DNA from: a virus
Direction: 5' to 3' (one strand)
DNA length: 47,030 bases
Virus record (IMG/VR): IMGVR_UViG_3300044958_000654
Location: 1-47,030 of that record
The position numbers and the translations under genes are program-made. Positions within the stretch are counted from its first letter, which is position 1. Each line of letters starts with the position of its first letter. Below are positions 9,682 to 18,083 of this stretch, one piece after another. Under the pieces are notes generated by a model. It ran no database searches and was not told the DNA's origin. It saw only the letters and a list, made by a program, of their open reading frames with translations.

Positions 9682-12039
9682 ATGGCGATATTAAGGGGAT
9701 TTCCGCCTTCGAACACAATTTCACCAAGCGTTCGAATTGCTGAAAAAGATTTATCTTTTATTGCTCCTGAGCAGTCTTTTCACAGAGCAGGATTAGTTGG
9801 GTTTGCAAGTAAAGGCCCAATTAATATTCCTACTGTTGTGAGAACAAGTAGAGAACTACACACAGTATTTGGATATCCACATCCTGAGAGTGGTGATCCC
9901 TACTTGATTTACGCTGCCGAGCAATATTTATTAGTTGCTAACGAACTATACGTAGTTAGAGTTGGCGACCAAGACGCAGTCAGTGACGAACGTGCCACTA
10001 CTGCTGAATTTGACGTACCTGTTGCAGGTGGTCAAATCATAATTCAATCAGACACAGCAGAAACATATTCGTTTGGCGACGATTCATTTTTCCGCTGGAA
10101 ACTGAATGGAGTTTTAGCATCTAAAACTTTGGTTGTGTTGGCAGACGCCAACAGAACAACACCAGGCCCATACACATGTGAAGATCTGGCAGAAGCTTTA
10201 AATGATCAACTCGATTCAACAGTTGACGGAATTCAGTTCACATGCGACGGATCAAATAGAATTGCAGTCGAAAGCACATTCGCATATGGACCAGACGCTT
10301 CTTTAGAACTGGTATCTGTTCAAGATGCTATCTATGGTGGTTCTAGTTCTGTAACAGGACTAGGAACAGGAATGACTATTGCTGCTTCTACTTCTGGCGA
10401 AGACAGATATCCAGTAGATGGATATCAAGGACCAGGAGAATGGGACTTCACTGGTCTTTCTAATCTTCAGCTTTTAATTGTTGTTGACGGAACAGACAAT
10501 GTTCTTATCGACAATGTGGTTCAAGTTGTTGACTTGGCCGTTCTAGAAGGTGCAGAAAAAACAACTCTTGAAGTTCTAACGGAAATCAATCTTCAAATTA
10601 CTAATGGAGATATTCCTGGCGGATTTGAAGCTGTTGCAACTGGTGACAACCTAACGCTTCAAACTCTGCATCACGGACGAGACGCACGACTCTTAATCAA
10701 AACAGAAAGCACCGCTGCTTCATTGTTTGATTTTGATGGTGTCACAGCAGAGGGTGCAAGCCCATCTGGTGTAAGCGGAGATGCTGCTGTTGAAACATAC
10801 GGAATTGTAACTGGAAACTCTGTTGCCAGTACTAACAGTTTCACCCTTACAGCAGATAGTGCTGGTGTTGATGGAAACGCAACTCAAGTCGTTATTAAAA
10901 ACGATACTAGAGAAGGCGTTTTCACTATGGATGTCTACAATGATTCCAATCAAGTAGAATCTTGGGGCAACCTTGTTAAAGATTCCTCTAGTAGGTTCTA
11001 CGTAGAAACATTCCTGACATTGGTATCAGATTGGGTTCGTGTTCAAGACAACACAGCCACTCTTGCACCGCCACTGGATGGAACATACAGCCTTGCAGGC
11101 GGTAGTGATGGAATTCCATCAGATCCAGACGATCAAGATGCTCTAATCATTGGAAACTCTCTGTCATACAGTGGGCTTTATGCCTTATCTGAGCCAGAGC
11201 AAATCGACATTGATTTGATTGCTGTTCCAGGTCATCCATCTACATCAATCGTTCTTGCTATGCTGGACGTTTGTGAAAACTTTAGACAGGATTGTCTGGC
11301 GTTGATAGACCCACCATTCGGTCTAACTGTTGATGAAATAGTTCAATGGCAGAACGGTGCTCACCCTCTAAACACTACTAGATTTGATAGTGACTTTGGT
11401 GCTCTTTACTGGCCTTGGGTCAAGGTAAGAGACAACTTCAATAGAGTAGATGTTTGGGTTCCACCATCTGGGTCAGTGATGGCAGTTTATGCAAGAAGTG
11501 ATCAATTAGCAGAACCTTGGTTTGCTCCCGCTGGTGCAAATCGTGGTATCGTTCCTGGAATTTCAGATGTTTATTCCCGTCCAACTCTTGAAGAAAGAGA
11601 CTTAATGTACGGAAATAGAAACGCTGTTAATCCTATCGTGAACTTTAGCGATTTTGATGGTTTCCTTGTATGGGGTCAAAAGACTCTTCAAAGAAGACCT
11701 ACAGCACTGGATCGTGTTAATGTCAGAAGGCTTCTCTTTGTTCTTGAAAAGAGAATTAGACAAGCTTCGAGAGGTTTACTTTTCGATCCACATGACGAAG
11801 TCTTTAGACAAAGATTTGTTGACATTTCAACTGAAATTCTTAGAGAAGTTCAAATTGGTCGTGGTTTAACCGACTTCATCATCCAAGCCGATGAAGAGCT
11901 TAACACACCAGATGTAATAGATCGAAATGAGTTCCGAGCGAGAATCGGTGTTCAACCAACAAGAGCCGTTGAATTTATGTTTATAGAATTCAGCGTTCAC
12001 AGAACTGGCAGCTTCGCAGAGAATGCTGACACGTTCTAA
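9682..12039 (+). CDS. Tail sheath protein, gp18-like
   Basis: A 785-aa contractile tail sheath subunit (T4 gp18 is 659 aa). The N-terminal domain is typical: SPSVRIAEKDLSFIAPEQSF, AGLVGFASKGPINIPTVV, then ELHTVFGYPHPESGDPYLIY and LYVVRVGD. Residues 110-480 are a long Thr/Ser/Gly-rich insertion, likely the surface-exposed protrusion domains. The C-terminal part carries the conserved sheath handshake region: YWPWVKVRDNFNRVDVWVPP, then VPGISDVYSRPTLEERDLMY, and FRARIGVQPTRAVEFMFIEF at the end. It is followed by a hairpin and then the tube gene, the usual order. Confidence 0.95.
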   Translation: MAILRGFPPSNTISPSVRIAEKDLSFIAPEQSFHRAGLVGFASKGPINIPTVVRTSRELHTVFGYPHPESGDPYLIYAAEQYLLVANELYVVRVGDQDAVSDERATTAEFDVPVAGGQIIIQSDTAETYSFGDDSFFRWKLNGVLASKTLVVLADANRTTPGPYTCEDLAEALNDQLDSTVDGIQFTCDGSNRIAVESTFAYGPDASLELVSVQDAIYGGSSSVTGLGTGMTIAASTSGEDRYPVDGYQGPGEWDFTGLSNLQLLIVVDGTDNVLIDNVVQVVDLAVLEGAEKTTLEVLTEINLQITNGDIPGGFEAVATGDNLTLQTLHHGRDARLLIKTESTAASLFDFDGVTAEGASPSGVSGDAAVETYGIVTGNSVASTNSFTLTADSAGVDGNATQVVIKNDTREGVFTMDVYNDSNQVESWGNLVKDSSSRFYVETFLTLVSDWVRVQDNTATLAPPLDGTYSLAGGSDGIPSDPDDQDALIIGNSLSYSGLYALSEPEQIDIDLIAVPGHPSTSIVLAMLDVCENFRQDCLALIDPPFGLTVDEIVQWQNGAHPLNTTRFDSDFGALYWPWVKVRDNFNRVDVWVPPSGSVMAVYARSDQLAEPWFAPAGANRGIVPGISDVYSRPTLEERDLMYGNRNAVNPIVNFSDFDGFLVWGQKTLQRRPTALDRVNVRRLLFVLEKRIRQASRGLLFDPHDEVFRQRFVDISTEILREVQIGRGLTDFIIQADEELNTPDVIDRNEFRARIGVQPTRAVEFMFIEFSVHRTGSFAENADTF

Positions 12040-12053
12040 AAAATAGATAGATC

Positions 12054-12083
12054 CCCCCTGCTCGTCCTGAGCAGGGGGTATTT
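12054..12083 (+). terminator. Hairpin between sheath and tube genes
   Basis: A perfect 10-bp GC-rich stem (CCCCCTGCTC with its complement) and 5-base loop, followed by only a weak T-rich stretch. It could be a partial terminator or an mRNA-stabilising hairpin that lets sheath and tube mRNA levels differ. Confidence 0.7.
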
Positions 12084-12125
12084 GTTGAAATAAAAATCAT
12101 CTAAATATTTAGGAGAATTAACATT

Positions 12126-12719
12126 ATGGCAAACATGGGAATTGGAAAATTAGGTGGTTCTCAATTGATCTTCAAGAGAAAGTTCCGTTGGACTTTTCGT
12201 GTAGATGAAATTTGCGGTGGACAATCCGTTGAAGAACACTTTGTTAAAATCGCTTCGAGACCAAACCTATCAATTGAAGAAACGGAAATTAATTTCCAAA
12301 ACGCTAAGACCTTTATTCCAGGCAAAGCGACTTGGGAAACAATTACAGTAACATACTATGACGTTGCTACTATAGATAACGCACCTTTATGGAACTGGCT
12401 TGCCAGTGTCTATGAATTTACAGATCCTGTCGCCCTTAAGCAGGGATCTCAAAGAATTCACTACTCTGGTCGTGGAACGCTCAACCTGTTTGACGGTTGT
12501 GGAAACGTTCTCGAAACTTGGGTATTGAACGATATGTGGCCAACAGCCATGAACTTTGGAGAACTAGACTATTCTAGTTCCGAAGAGTCAACAATCGAGC
12601 TAACGTTGAGATATGCTTCGGTTGATTATAGATCAGTTTGTCCTGGTTACACGCCACAAAGCTGTTGTGGTCCTTGTACTGGTACATCTGGAGGAACTGT
12701 ACTAGGAACAGTTAGCTAG
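12126..12719 (+). CDS. Tail tube protein, gp19-like (copy 1)
   Basis: A 197-aa contractile tail tube subunit (T4 gp19 is 163 aa). The N-terminus MANMGIGKLGG and KRKFRWTFRVDEICGG, the segment KATWETITVTYYDV, and the C-terminal part GCGNVLETWVLNDMWPTAMN followed by FGELDYSSSEESTIELTLRY are typical of the T4-type tube family. The extra Cys-rich tail (SCCGPCTGTSGG) is unusual. It directly follows the sheath gene. It has a strong AGGAG site, and a CTAAATATT element upstream could be a late promoter. A strong terminator follows. Confidence 0.9.
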   Translation: MANMGIGKLGGSQLIFKRKFRWTFRVDEICGGQSVEEHFVKIASRPNLSIEETEINFQNAKTFIPGKATWETITVTYYDVATIDNAPLWNWLASVYEFTDPVALKQGSQRIHYSGRGTLNLFDGCGNVLETWVLNDMWPTAMNFGELDYSSSEESTIELTLRYASVDYRSVCPGYTPQSCCGPCTGTSGGTVLGTVS

Positions 12720-12753
12720 AACTCCTACAACATGTTTTACTTCCGGCCATAAG

Positions 12754-12790
12754 AAAAGCCTGTGTTTTTTCAAACACAGGCTTTTTTTAC
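12754..12790 (+). terminator. Intrinsic terminator after tail tube gene
   Basis: A 13-bp stem (AAAGCCTGTGTTT with its complement), a short loop and a T7 run. It is likely to end the late tail transcript. Confidence 0.9.
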
Positions 12791-12801
12791 TATATAAACA
12801 C

Positions 12802-13593
12802 ATGCAATACGATAACCCTATAGTCATAACTGGACCGCCTCGAAGTGGAACCACATGGATGCAATTTTTTTTATGCTCTCACCCCAACATATACATACAC
12901 GGGCAAGAGCCTAAGTTATCTTGGAAAGAAAGTACACAATGGCTTGATAAAATGATACAAGCTGGAGAGTGGGGGGAAAAATCAAACAAGAGCAAAACGG
13001 TTAAAGACTATGCAATTCCACACTACTCCGGTAGTAATCCGCAAAGGTGTGAATCAATTTGGAGAAAAATGATTTATGAATTTATTTCAGGATACGGAAA
13101 TCAAAAACCAGGACAAACAAAATGGGGGCACAAAGCATTATGGCTATGCGCAAGAAAAAAAGAAGTTGAGACTCTTAAAAGAGTTTGGAACAACGCAAAG
13201 TGGATAGTTTGCATTAGAGATCCTTTTTTATCCTTTGAATCTCAAAAAAATACTTTTGTAAAAAAACAAAATCTAGAAGAATGGATAGATCTTTGGATAA
13301 AATCTTATGAATTTTACAAAAGCAATAATGAATCTTTTTTGTTTCAAATAGATAAGTTGTCGCAAAAAAGCAATGAAGAAAAAGAAGAAATAATTTGCGA
13401 TCTTTTAAGATTTTTAGGAGAACTAAAAACGACTGAAACAGATAAATTTATCTCAGAATGGAAAGTTATCCATAAAGCTTCTCCAGATGATGAAAGAGAT
13501 TTTAAACTTGGCGACAAAAGAAAAAACGAGATGTTTGAAAAATACTCAAAATTAAAAACTTACATGCAAGAATTGGGATACAAAAATGGCTAA
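12802..13593 (+). CDS. Sulfotransferase-family protein
   Basis: A 263-aa product with the PAPS 5'-phosphosulfate loop at the very N-terminus (ITGPPRSGTTWMQFFLCSHP, residues 8-27) and the PAPS 3'-phosphate region (AKWIVCIRDPFLSFES, about residues 132-147), where R and S fit the family motif. FLFQIDKLSQ matches the later conserved strand. Sulfotransferases move sulfate from PAPS to hydroxyl or amino groups of glycans or small molecules. The gene is wedged between the two tail tube paralogues. A terminator precedes it, and its last 8 bases overlap the second tube gene. Confidence 0.85.
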   Translation: MQYDNPIVITGPPRSGTTWMQFFLCSHPNIYIHGQEPKLSWKESTQWLDKMIQAGEWGEKSNKSKTVKDYAIPHYSGSNPQRCESIWRKMIYEFISGYGNQKPGQTKWGHKALWLCARKKEVETLKRVWNNAKWIVCIRDPFLSFESQKNTFVKKQNLEEWIDLWIKSYEFYKSNNESFLFQIDKLSQKSNEEKEEIICDLLRFLGELKTTETDKFISEWKVIHKASPDDERDFKLGDKRKNEMFEKYSKLKTYMQELGYKNG

Positions 13594-14098
13594 TATGGGA
13601 CTTGATTTTGGACTTGAAAGAAAAAGCTTATGCTGGAAGCAAAAGTTTAGATGGGAGTTTTCTATACCAGGAATATCTCAATCAGGCGTTAACTCATTGC
13701 CTCCAAGTAAATCTGCTAGGCCCTCTATAGACTTCAAAGAACAGGAAGCTCAACATCTAAATGAAACAATATATTACCCCGTGAAACCCGATTGGAAACC
13801 TATAACACTAGTGTTATATGATTTGGCAAAACAATATCATCCAATATTTGGCTGGATTCAGGAGATATACAACCCTGGCGGAAACAACAATGGGGAATGG
13901 GACGTGCCAAATGAAGGATTCAAAAAGAATGGGGACCTTTCAATGCTAAGTGGCTGTGGCGACCCTATAGAAATATGGCGATACGAAAACCTATATCCTC
14001 AAAGCGTAGACTTTGGAGATTTAGATTATGGTGATTCCGAACATGTGGTTTGCGAATTAACCTTAAGATACGACAGAGCTTACATAATAACACAATAA
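13586..14098 (+). CDS. Tail tube protein, gp19-like (copy 2)
   Basis: A 170-aa paralogue of the first tube protein. The start is the same (MANMG), followed by CWKQKFRWEFSIPGIS, KPDWKPITLVLYDLAKQYHP and GCGDPIEIWRYENLYPQSVD, with FGDLDYGDSEHVVCELTLRY near the end. It lacks the Cys-rich tail. The size is closer to T4 gp19. It may form a tip, a terminal ring or a minor tube component, or be a diverged duplicate. It starts inside the end of the sulfotransferase gene, so its expression probably depends on translation of that gene. Confidence 0.85.
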   Translation: MANMGLDFGLERKSLCWKQKFRWEFSIPGISQSGVNSLPPSKSARPSIDFKEQEAQHLNETIYYPVKPDWKPITLVLYDLAKQYHPIFGWIQEIYNPGGNNNGEWDVPNEGFKKNGDLSMLSGCGDPIEIWRYENLYPQSVDFGDLDYGDSEHVVCELTLRYDRAYIITQ

Positions 14099-14192
14099 CA
14101 CAATCACCTTCCAATAACCTTCAGTCCAGTCCTCAATCGAGAAACTCGCTCTAAGCGGCAAAGGGCTTGCTAAGATGCAACGGCGGATGATC

Positions 14193-14450
14193 TTAATCTT
14201 CATCTTCTTCGACTAAGTCGTCAAATTCAGAAGCAAGTATTTCTCTGCACTCTGCTAGGGCATCCTCTAATTTCTTGGTTTTCCACCCGAGAACCCTGCA
14301 AGCTCCACACTTGTTAAGTCTACCTTTTTTTGTATACACTGTTGACTCATTTAAAAGAAATGCCTCAACCAGTTCTCCATATCCTTTATCAACAAGCTTG
14401 TCTATAACTTCTTGTCTTTCAAGAATGTCTATCATGTCTGTGTTTTGCAT
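14193..14450 (-). CDS. Conserved T4-type phage hypothetical, next to gp55
   Basis: An 85-aa acidic protein. The segment ERQEVIDKLVDKGYGELVEA, then STVYTKKGRLNKCGACRVLG and KLEDALAECREIL, resembles small proteins that are conserved in marine T4-like phages. I cannot name it with certainty. The position next to the late sigma factor makes a gp33-like late transcription co-activator a possibility, but I see no sequence match to T4 gp33. It is transcribed leftward after the gp55 gene, with 69 bases between them. Confidence 0.6.
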   Translation of the reverse strand: MQNTDMIDILERQEVIDKLVDKGYGELVEAFLLNESTVYTKKGRLNKCGACRVLGWKTKKLEDALAECREILASEFDDLVEEDED

Positions 14451-14519
14451 AGTTTATCCTTACAACATCAAATATATAAAAACCATTCACTCATTTCAAT
14501 GCATGTTTTAAAAATAAAT

Positions 14520-15065
14520 CTATCTTCTATCATTCCACGAGTTTGTCCTGAGATCTTTCCCGTTTCTAAAGGCGGGGGAATACAGTTGAATATTTAGAAA
14601 ATCATGATATTTTTTCTTTAATTCATTATAATTTCTAGCAGTCCTATAAAGCTGTCGGAAGTGATTTAATATACACGTCGTCATGTAGTTGAAAGCTTTT
14701 CCTTTTTGGGGGTCAAAACGATCTATTTTGTCAAAACAAATCATTACGCCTTCTTGAACAGCATCGTCTACATCAATTAGATTGAATTTGGCATATCTCA
14801 CAATGTTCTCAGAAAGCTTGTAAAAAGCATTTGCCAAGTCTACTTGTGAGTCGCTATAGTCTTGACTTGCTTGGTCGTATAATTTCACATTCTGATTTAA
14901 TGACTTGTTGTCTTCTTTTGTGTTTGCTTTTCTTTTATTTTTTCTTTTTCTTTTGTCTTTTAAATCTTCTAAAATTAATTCATATCTTGCTTTATTTCTT
15001 TTAGACCCTTGAAATTTACATATCATTACTTCAAAAGTTTTATTGTTTAAATATTCTGTGGACAT
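14520..15065 (-). CDS. Late sigma factor, gp55-like
   Basis: A 181-aa sigma-70-superfamily protein equivalent in size to T4 gp55 (185 aa). The N-terminus MSTEYLNNKTFEVMI is followed by a basic linker (residues 30-60), then the region 2-like core: LANAFYKLSENIVRYAKFNL, DVDDAVQEGVMICFDKIDRF, PQKGKAFNYMTTCILNHFRQ and LYRTARNYNELKKKYHDFL. gp55 directs host RNA polymerase to TATAAATA-type late promoters. A GAGGTAAA sequence just before the ATG provides the ribosome-binding site and lies in the stop region of the frameshifted small gene upstream. Confidence 0.92.
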   Translation of the reverse strand: MSTEYLNNKTFEVMICKFQGSKRNKARYELILEDLKDKRKRKNKRKANTKEDNKSLNQNVKLYDQASQDYSDSQVDLANAFYKLSENIVRYAKFNLIDVDDAVQEGVMICFDKIDRFDPQKGKAFNYMTTCILNHFRQLYRTARNYNELKKKYHDFLNIQLYSPAFRNGKDLRTNSWNDRR

Positions 15066-15071
15066 TTTACC

Positions 15072-15255
15072 TCATATTAATTCGTATCTTGCAATTTGTA
15101 GACGTTGTTCTTGAAACATCCGCTTACCTGTTACAGCGTCAATTAGACCTCCTTGATCTTTATAATTATAAAGATCAATTCCAGAATCCCTTGCAAGATC
15201 TAAAACATTTTCAACCCTTTGTTAGTTGGTTGGTTAATTGTTGCTTATTGTACAT
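15072..15255 (-). pseudogene. Frameshifted small gene upstream of gp55
   Basis: Reading leftward from ATG at 15255 (AGGA just before it) gives MYNKQQLTNQLTKG and then a stop. The +1 frame continues from the same point as VENVLDLARDSGIDLYNYKD followed by QGGLIDAVTGKRMFQEQRLQ and IARYELI, ending in TGA just before the gp55 ribosome-binding site. Joined, it would be a plausible protein of about 60 aa coupled to gp55. The break is in an AAAGGG run, so an indel or an assembly error is the simplest explanation. The site does not look like a known programmed +1 site. Confidence 0.5.
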
Positions 15256-15354
15256 TCCTGTTCTGATCCTATAAGATAGGGAGAAACTTTGTTTTTTTAT
15301 CAGATATAATTTCTACACCTTTCTTAAAGTGATGCAACTTTCTATAATAATTTT

Positions 15355-15540
15355 ATGAAAGATGAAATAATTCAACATTACCTAAGATTATTAGAGAGTC
15401 CAGACGCTGAAAAATGTTATATAGACTTGAAGAAACACTATGATTCTATGGAAATGTCCCCAGAGTCTATTGGTCTGTCTCACTTGTTAAAGGAGAGGTT
15501 CAATGTCGTTGTCGATCTGCCTGCTGACAAAAAACAATAG
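15355..15540 (+). CDS. Small hypothetical protein, 61 aa
   Basis: The product MKDEIIQHYLRLLESPDAEK and onward is helical and hydrophilic, with no family recognised. It overlaps the first 38 bases of the glycosyltransferase in a different frame, so translation of the two is probably coupled. No strong Shine-Dalgarno is visible. The intergenic stretch to its left (15256-15354) holds no other gene and would carry divergent promoters. Confidence 0.5.
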   Translation: MKDEIIQHYLRLLESPDAEKCYIDLKKHYDSMEMSPESIGLSHLLKERFNVVVDLPADKKQ

Positions 15541-16456
15541 TAAAACTATAGAAAAATGCTTAACATCTATATTTTCAATTGATTGCCAAATAGTAATAGG
15601 AGATTTGGGAAGCACAGATGACACTTTAAAAATATGCAAAAAATTTAATTGCGACATATACAAAATTAAGTGGGAAAAAGATTTCAGCAAGGCTAAAAAC
15701 AAATTAATAGAAAAAACAAAATCAAAATGGATATTTTTTCTAGAGCCTTGGGAGTTCTTGGTTAAAGGGCATGACAAAATTCAGTTGCTAAACGAAGAAG
15801 ATGCCGCTTCTACTGCGTATTTAATTCAAGTTATGCAAAATAAAAACATAACCAAAGAAGTTCGAATATGGAATGAAGATAAATCCTTGAAGTACAAAAA
15901 CCCTGTTCACGAACATGTTGACATACAATGCTCGAACCTGATACCTGTTGTAGTGTTCTCGCAGGAAATTCAAAATCCTAAAGAGAAACTTGAAATTGTA
16001 GAAAATTGGATGAAAGACAGTCCCACACTATCAGGTCCCATTTACTACAAAGCATGCAACTTGTTGCGAATGGGAGAGTATGAACATTTTATAAATGAAG
16101 CAAACCGATACCTTTTCCAAGAAGGTCAAGGAAAATCAGTCGTCATGATGAAATACTATATGGCAATTGTTTTTTTAACTCATGAAAAAGATTATAAAAA
16201 ATCAATTCAACAAATTTTACCGTGCTTGGCGGTAAGGCCGTTAATGGCAGAGTTTTGGTGTCTACTGGCTGATATTTACTATCAAATGAAAAATTATAAA
16301 AAAGCCAAAAGCTTATACTTAAATGGAATTCTAATGGGGGAAAAAAGACTATCGAACGATGACTGGCCAGTGGACATCACAAAATACAAAGAATATCCTA
16401 AAAAAATGATTTCAAGTTGTAATAAAATCTTAGAAGAAACTAAAGTTGTATATTAA
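15503..16456 (+). CDS. Family 2-like glycosyltransferase with TPR-like tail
   Basis: A 317-aa product. The N-terminal GT-A domain shows the family 2 pattern LSICLLTKNNSKTIEKCLTS, IVIGDLGSTDDTL and the KAKNKLIEKTKSKWIFFLEP segment. Where family 2 enzymes usually have a DxD-type metal site (DADE), this protein reads LEPWEF, so metal binding may be altered. The C-terminal half (residues 170-300, for example YKACNLLRMGEYEHFINEAN, FWCLLADIYYQMKNYKKAKS) is helical and TPR-like. It may modify a glycan or a peptide; the acceptor is unknown. It overlaps the upstream 61-aa gene. Confidence 0.75.
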   Translation: MSLSICLLTKNNSKTIEKCLTSIFSIDCQIVIGDLGSTDDTLKICKKFNCDIYKIKWEKDFSKAKNKLIEKTKSKWIFFLEPWEFLVKGHDKIQLLNEEDAASTAYLIQVMQNKNITKEVRIWNEDKSLKYKNPVHEHVDIQCSNLIPVVVFSQEIQNPKEKLEIVENWMKDSPTLSGPIYYKACNLLRMGEYEHFINEANRYLFQEGQGKSVVMMKYYMAIVFLTHEKDYKKSIQQILPCLAVRPLMAEFWCLLADIYYQMKNYKKAKSLYLNGILMGEKRLSNDDWPVDITKYKEYPKKMISSCNKILEETKVVY

Positions 16457-16530
16457 ATTTTTCCAAACGAACCATAAAAGTTCAAAGCTTGTTATAGATA
16501 CAGTACTAGTAATTTTGGAAGGAACCGCAC

Positions 16531-17028
16531 ATGGATGTACAACAAATTAAAGAATTACAAGAATGTAAAAAAATGATGCAAAGTATTCCTATTGGAATTT
16601 ATAAAACTTCCATTGATGGAACCTTTTTGAAAGCTAATGATTTCTGTGCTAGAATGTTTGGTTACAATAGTGCAAAAGAATTAATTGGCACAAACATAAA
16701 AGATATATACTGCGGTTGCCCAACAAGAGAAAAGCTTCTTGTTGATTTGTGCGACAATAATAATACTTTAGAAAATTATGAAGTACAATTTAAGCTATCA
16801 AACAAAAGAGGCAAAATGGGATGCATCCCTAGTGCCAAGGCTGGAGACCGTATATGGGTGGCAATCACCGCATCCCTGAACTGTGACAACACTCTCCATG
16901 GAACCATGATGTGCATCACAGAGAGAAAAAGAATAGAAGAAGAGCTAGAGTCTATAAAACAAAAAGAAACAGAGAGTTTAAAAAACATAGAGAATAAAGC
17001 AAAAGAAATGCTCTCGAAAGTAGCATGA
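16531..17028 (+). CDS. Stand-alone PAS domain protein
   Basis: A 165-aa product with one PAS domain: SIPIGIYKTSIDGTFLKAND, ARMFGYNSAKELIGTNIKDI, and the terminal strands GTMMCITERKRIEEELESIK. The PAC-like end runs into a coiled coil to the C-terminus (residues 128-165). There is no kinase, cyclase or DNA-binding output domain. PAS domains sense small ligands, light or redox state and mediate pairing. A lone PAS with a coiled coil could bind a host sensor protein; this is inference. It has a clear GGAAGG site and its own intergenic region upstream. Confidence 0.8.
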   Translation: MDVQQIKELQECKKMMQSIPIGIYKTSIDGTFLKANDFCARMFGYNSAKELIGTNIKDIYCGCPTREKLLVDLCDNNNTLENYEVQFKLSNKRGKMGCIPSAKAGDRIWVAITASLNCDNTLHGTMMCITERKRIEEELESIKQKETESLKNIENKAKEMLSKVA

Positions 17029-17051
17029 AAAATCAGGTCGTTAACTACTTT

Positions 17052-17438
17052 TTAGTATATAACATCTAATTCATTTAAGACAACAGTCGCTTGATCTTCG
17101 AATCTGCAAACCGCTATTTGTTTTCTTCCAGGCGGTAGCGTTCTCAGCTTTTCTTCAAGCTCATCTATATGACAATTTATAACAGAAAAGTTGTTTTTGG
17201 AAAGAATCTCAACTTCCTTTTCTTCTTCATCCACTTTGGAAATTGATAAATTTGGATAGTACTCTTTCAATTCCTTTTTGCATTTTTTAATTATTTTTTT
17301 GTAAATCGGTACATTGCATGGACAGCCGGGATTCGACAGATATTTGACAACATCGTCTTGAAGCTCTATTGGCAGTGCATCTCTGAACCTGTGATCATTC
17401 AGAGCCGCCTTTACATCCATCAGTCCTATCTTCTTCAT
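17052..17438 (-). CDS. Conserved T4-like phage hypothetical, 128 aa
   Basis: The segments KAALNDHRFRDALPIELQDD, VVKYLSNPGCPCNVPIYKKI and NCHIDELEEKLRTLPPGRKQ look like a small family found in marine T4-like phages. Function not known to me. The CxC pair in GCPCN may bind metal. It starts 44 bases inside the end of the zinc-ribbon gene and so belongs to the leftward run 18083 to 17052. Confidence 0.65.
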   Translation of the reverse strand: MKKIGLMDVKAALNDHRFRDALPIELQDDVVKYLSNPGCPCNVPIYKKIIKKCKKELKEYYPNLSISKVDEEEKEVEILSKNNFSVINCHIDELEEKLRTLPPGRKQIAVCRFEDQATVVLNELDVIY

Positions 17439-17763
17439 ATTTTCTTCTTCTGTTTTCCTGTTGTTCTAAAATTTCCAAATTCACTTCAAGAGTTTCTTTT
17501 TCATAAATAGCTTTTTCTCTAATGGCATCTATATCCGCCTGTGGATCATCTATCTTTTTGGGAAAAACTACCCTGCCACAATTGGGGCATTTAAATCTTT
17601 TTTTTCTAATTTTATCTTTTGATAAAATTGTTTTTTTCTCTTTTTTGTCAAACTTTGGTATTTCTCTTTGTATGTTCGAGGTTTTAACTTCCGTTAAATT
17701 TTTTATATCTCCCCCATCTGTTATCTTCTTCCAATTACAAATTTGACAATATAATTGATACAT
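17395..17763 (-). CDS. Zinc-ribbon protein
   Basis: A 122-aa product with two CxxC knuckles: CQIC near the N-terminus and CPNC around residue 60 (KKRFKCPNCGRVVFPKK), likely one zinc site. A Lys-rich linker lies between them, and the C-terminal half is a charged coiled coil (residues 78-115). The ATG at 17763 overlaps the upstream stop (TGATG), so it is coupled to the DUF1360-like gene. It may bind nucleic acid or protein; no specific function can be given. Confidence 0.65.
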   Translation of the reverse strand: MYQLYCQICNWKKITDGGDIKNLTEVKTSNIQREIPKFDKKEKKTILSKDKIRKKRFKCPNCGRVVFPKKIDDPQADIDAIREKAIYEKETLEVNLEILEQQENRRRKYEEDRTDGCKGGSE

Positions 17764-18083
17764 CAAACTTCGCCTTCATCGTCATTAAGATCAATATCAA
17801 CAACAGACCTTGCTTCAAGATAGTTAAGGAATGTGGCCGCAAGCGTTGACAAAAAGCTTCCTGCACACCCACAAGCGAACACGACAAATGGATCTTTGTC
17901 CACTATCGCCCAACCCAGTGCGAATCCGCACCAAGTTCCTGAGCATTGGTAACATTCCAAAATCTTGTAAAGATATTTTGGTAATATTTTCTCAAATAAC
18001 CACCTTATAGGGGCAAATATACTAGAGTCAACAATGATGTGAGTCATCCCAATCACCGATAGTGAAAACAAAAACAAATTCAT
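17763..18083 (-). CDS. DUF1360-like membrane protein
   Basis: A 106-aa product with an N-terminal hydrophobic helix (MNLFLFSLSVIGMTHIIVDS), the signature LECYQCSGTWCGFALGWAIV (CxxCxGxWxG, typical of DUF1360), and another hydrophobic segment (VFACGCAGSFLSTLAATFL), then an acidic tail. DUF1360 proteins are small membrane proteins of unknown role that are seen in bacteria and phages. It is the first gene of a coupled leftward set of three. Confidence 0.75.
   Translation of the reverse strand: MNLFLFSLSVIGMTHIIVDSSIFAPIRWLFEKILPKYLYKILECYQCSGTWCGFALGWAIVDKDPFVVFACGCAGSFLSTLAATFLNYLEARSVVDIDLNDDEGEV

Noticed and set aside
9682-9700. Late promoter directly before the sheath gene
   Set aside because: No TATAAATA-like element is present in the short gap. 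The gene is likely transcribed from upstream.
14193-14450. Assignment as gp33 late transcription co-activator
   Set aside because: Position fits, but no residue pattern of T4 gp33 is visible, so it is left as hypothetical.
15089-15274. Rightward 61-aa frame before the small gene at 15355
   Set aside because: It lies antisense to the joined small gene in front of gp55, which has a start, a ribosome-binding site and coupling.
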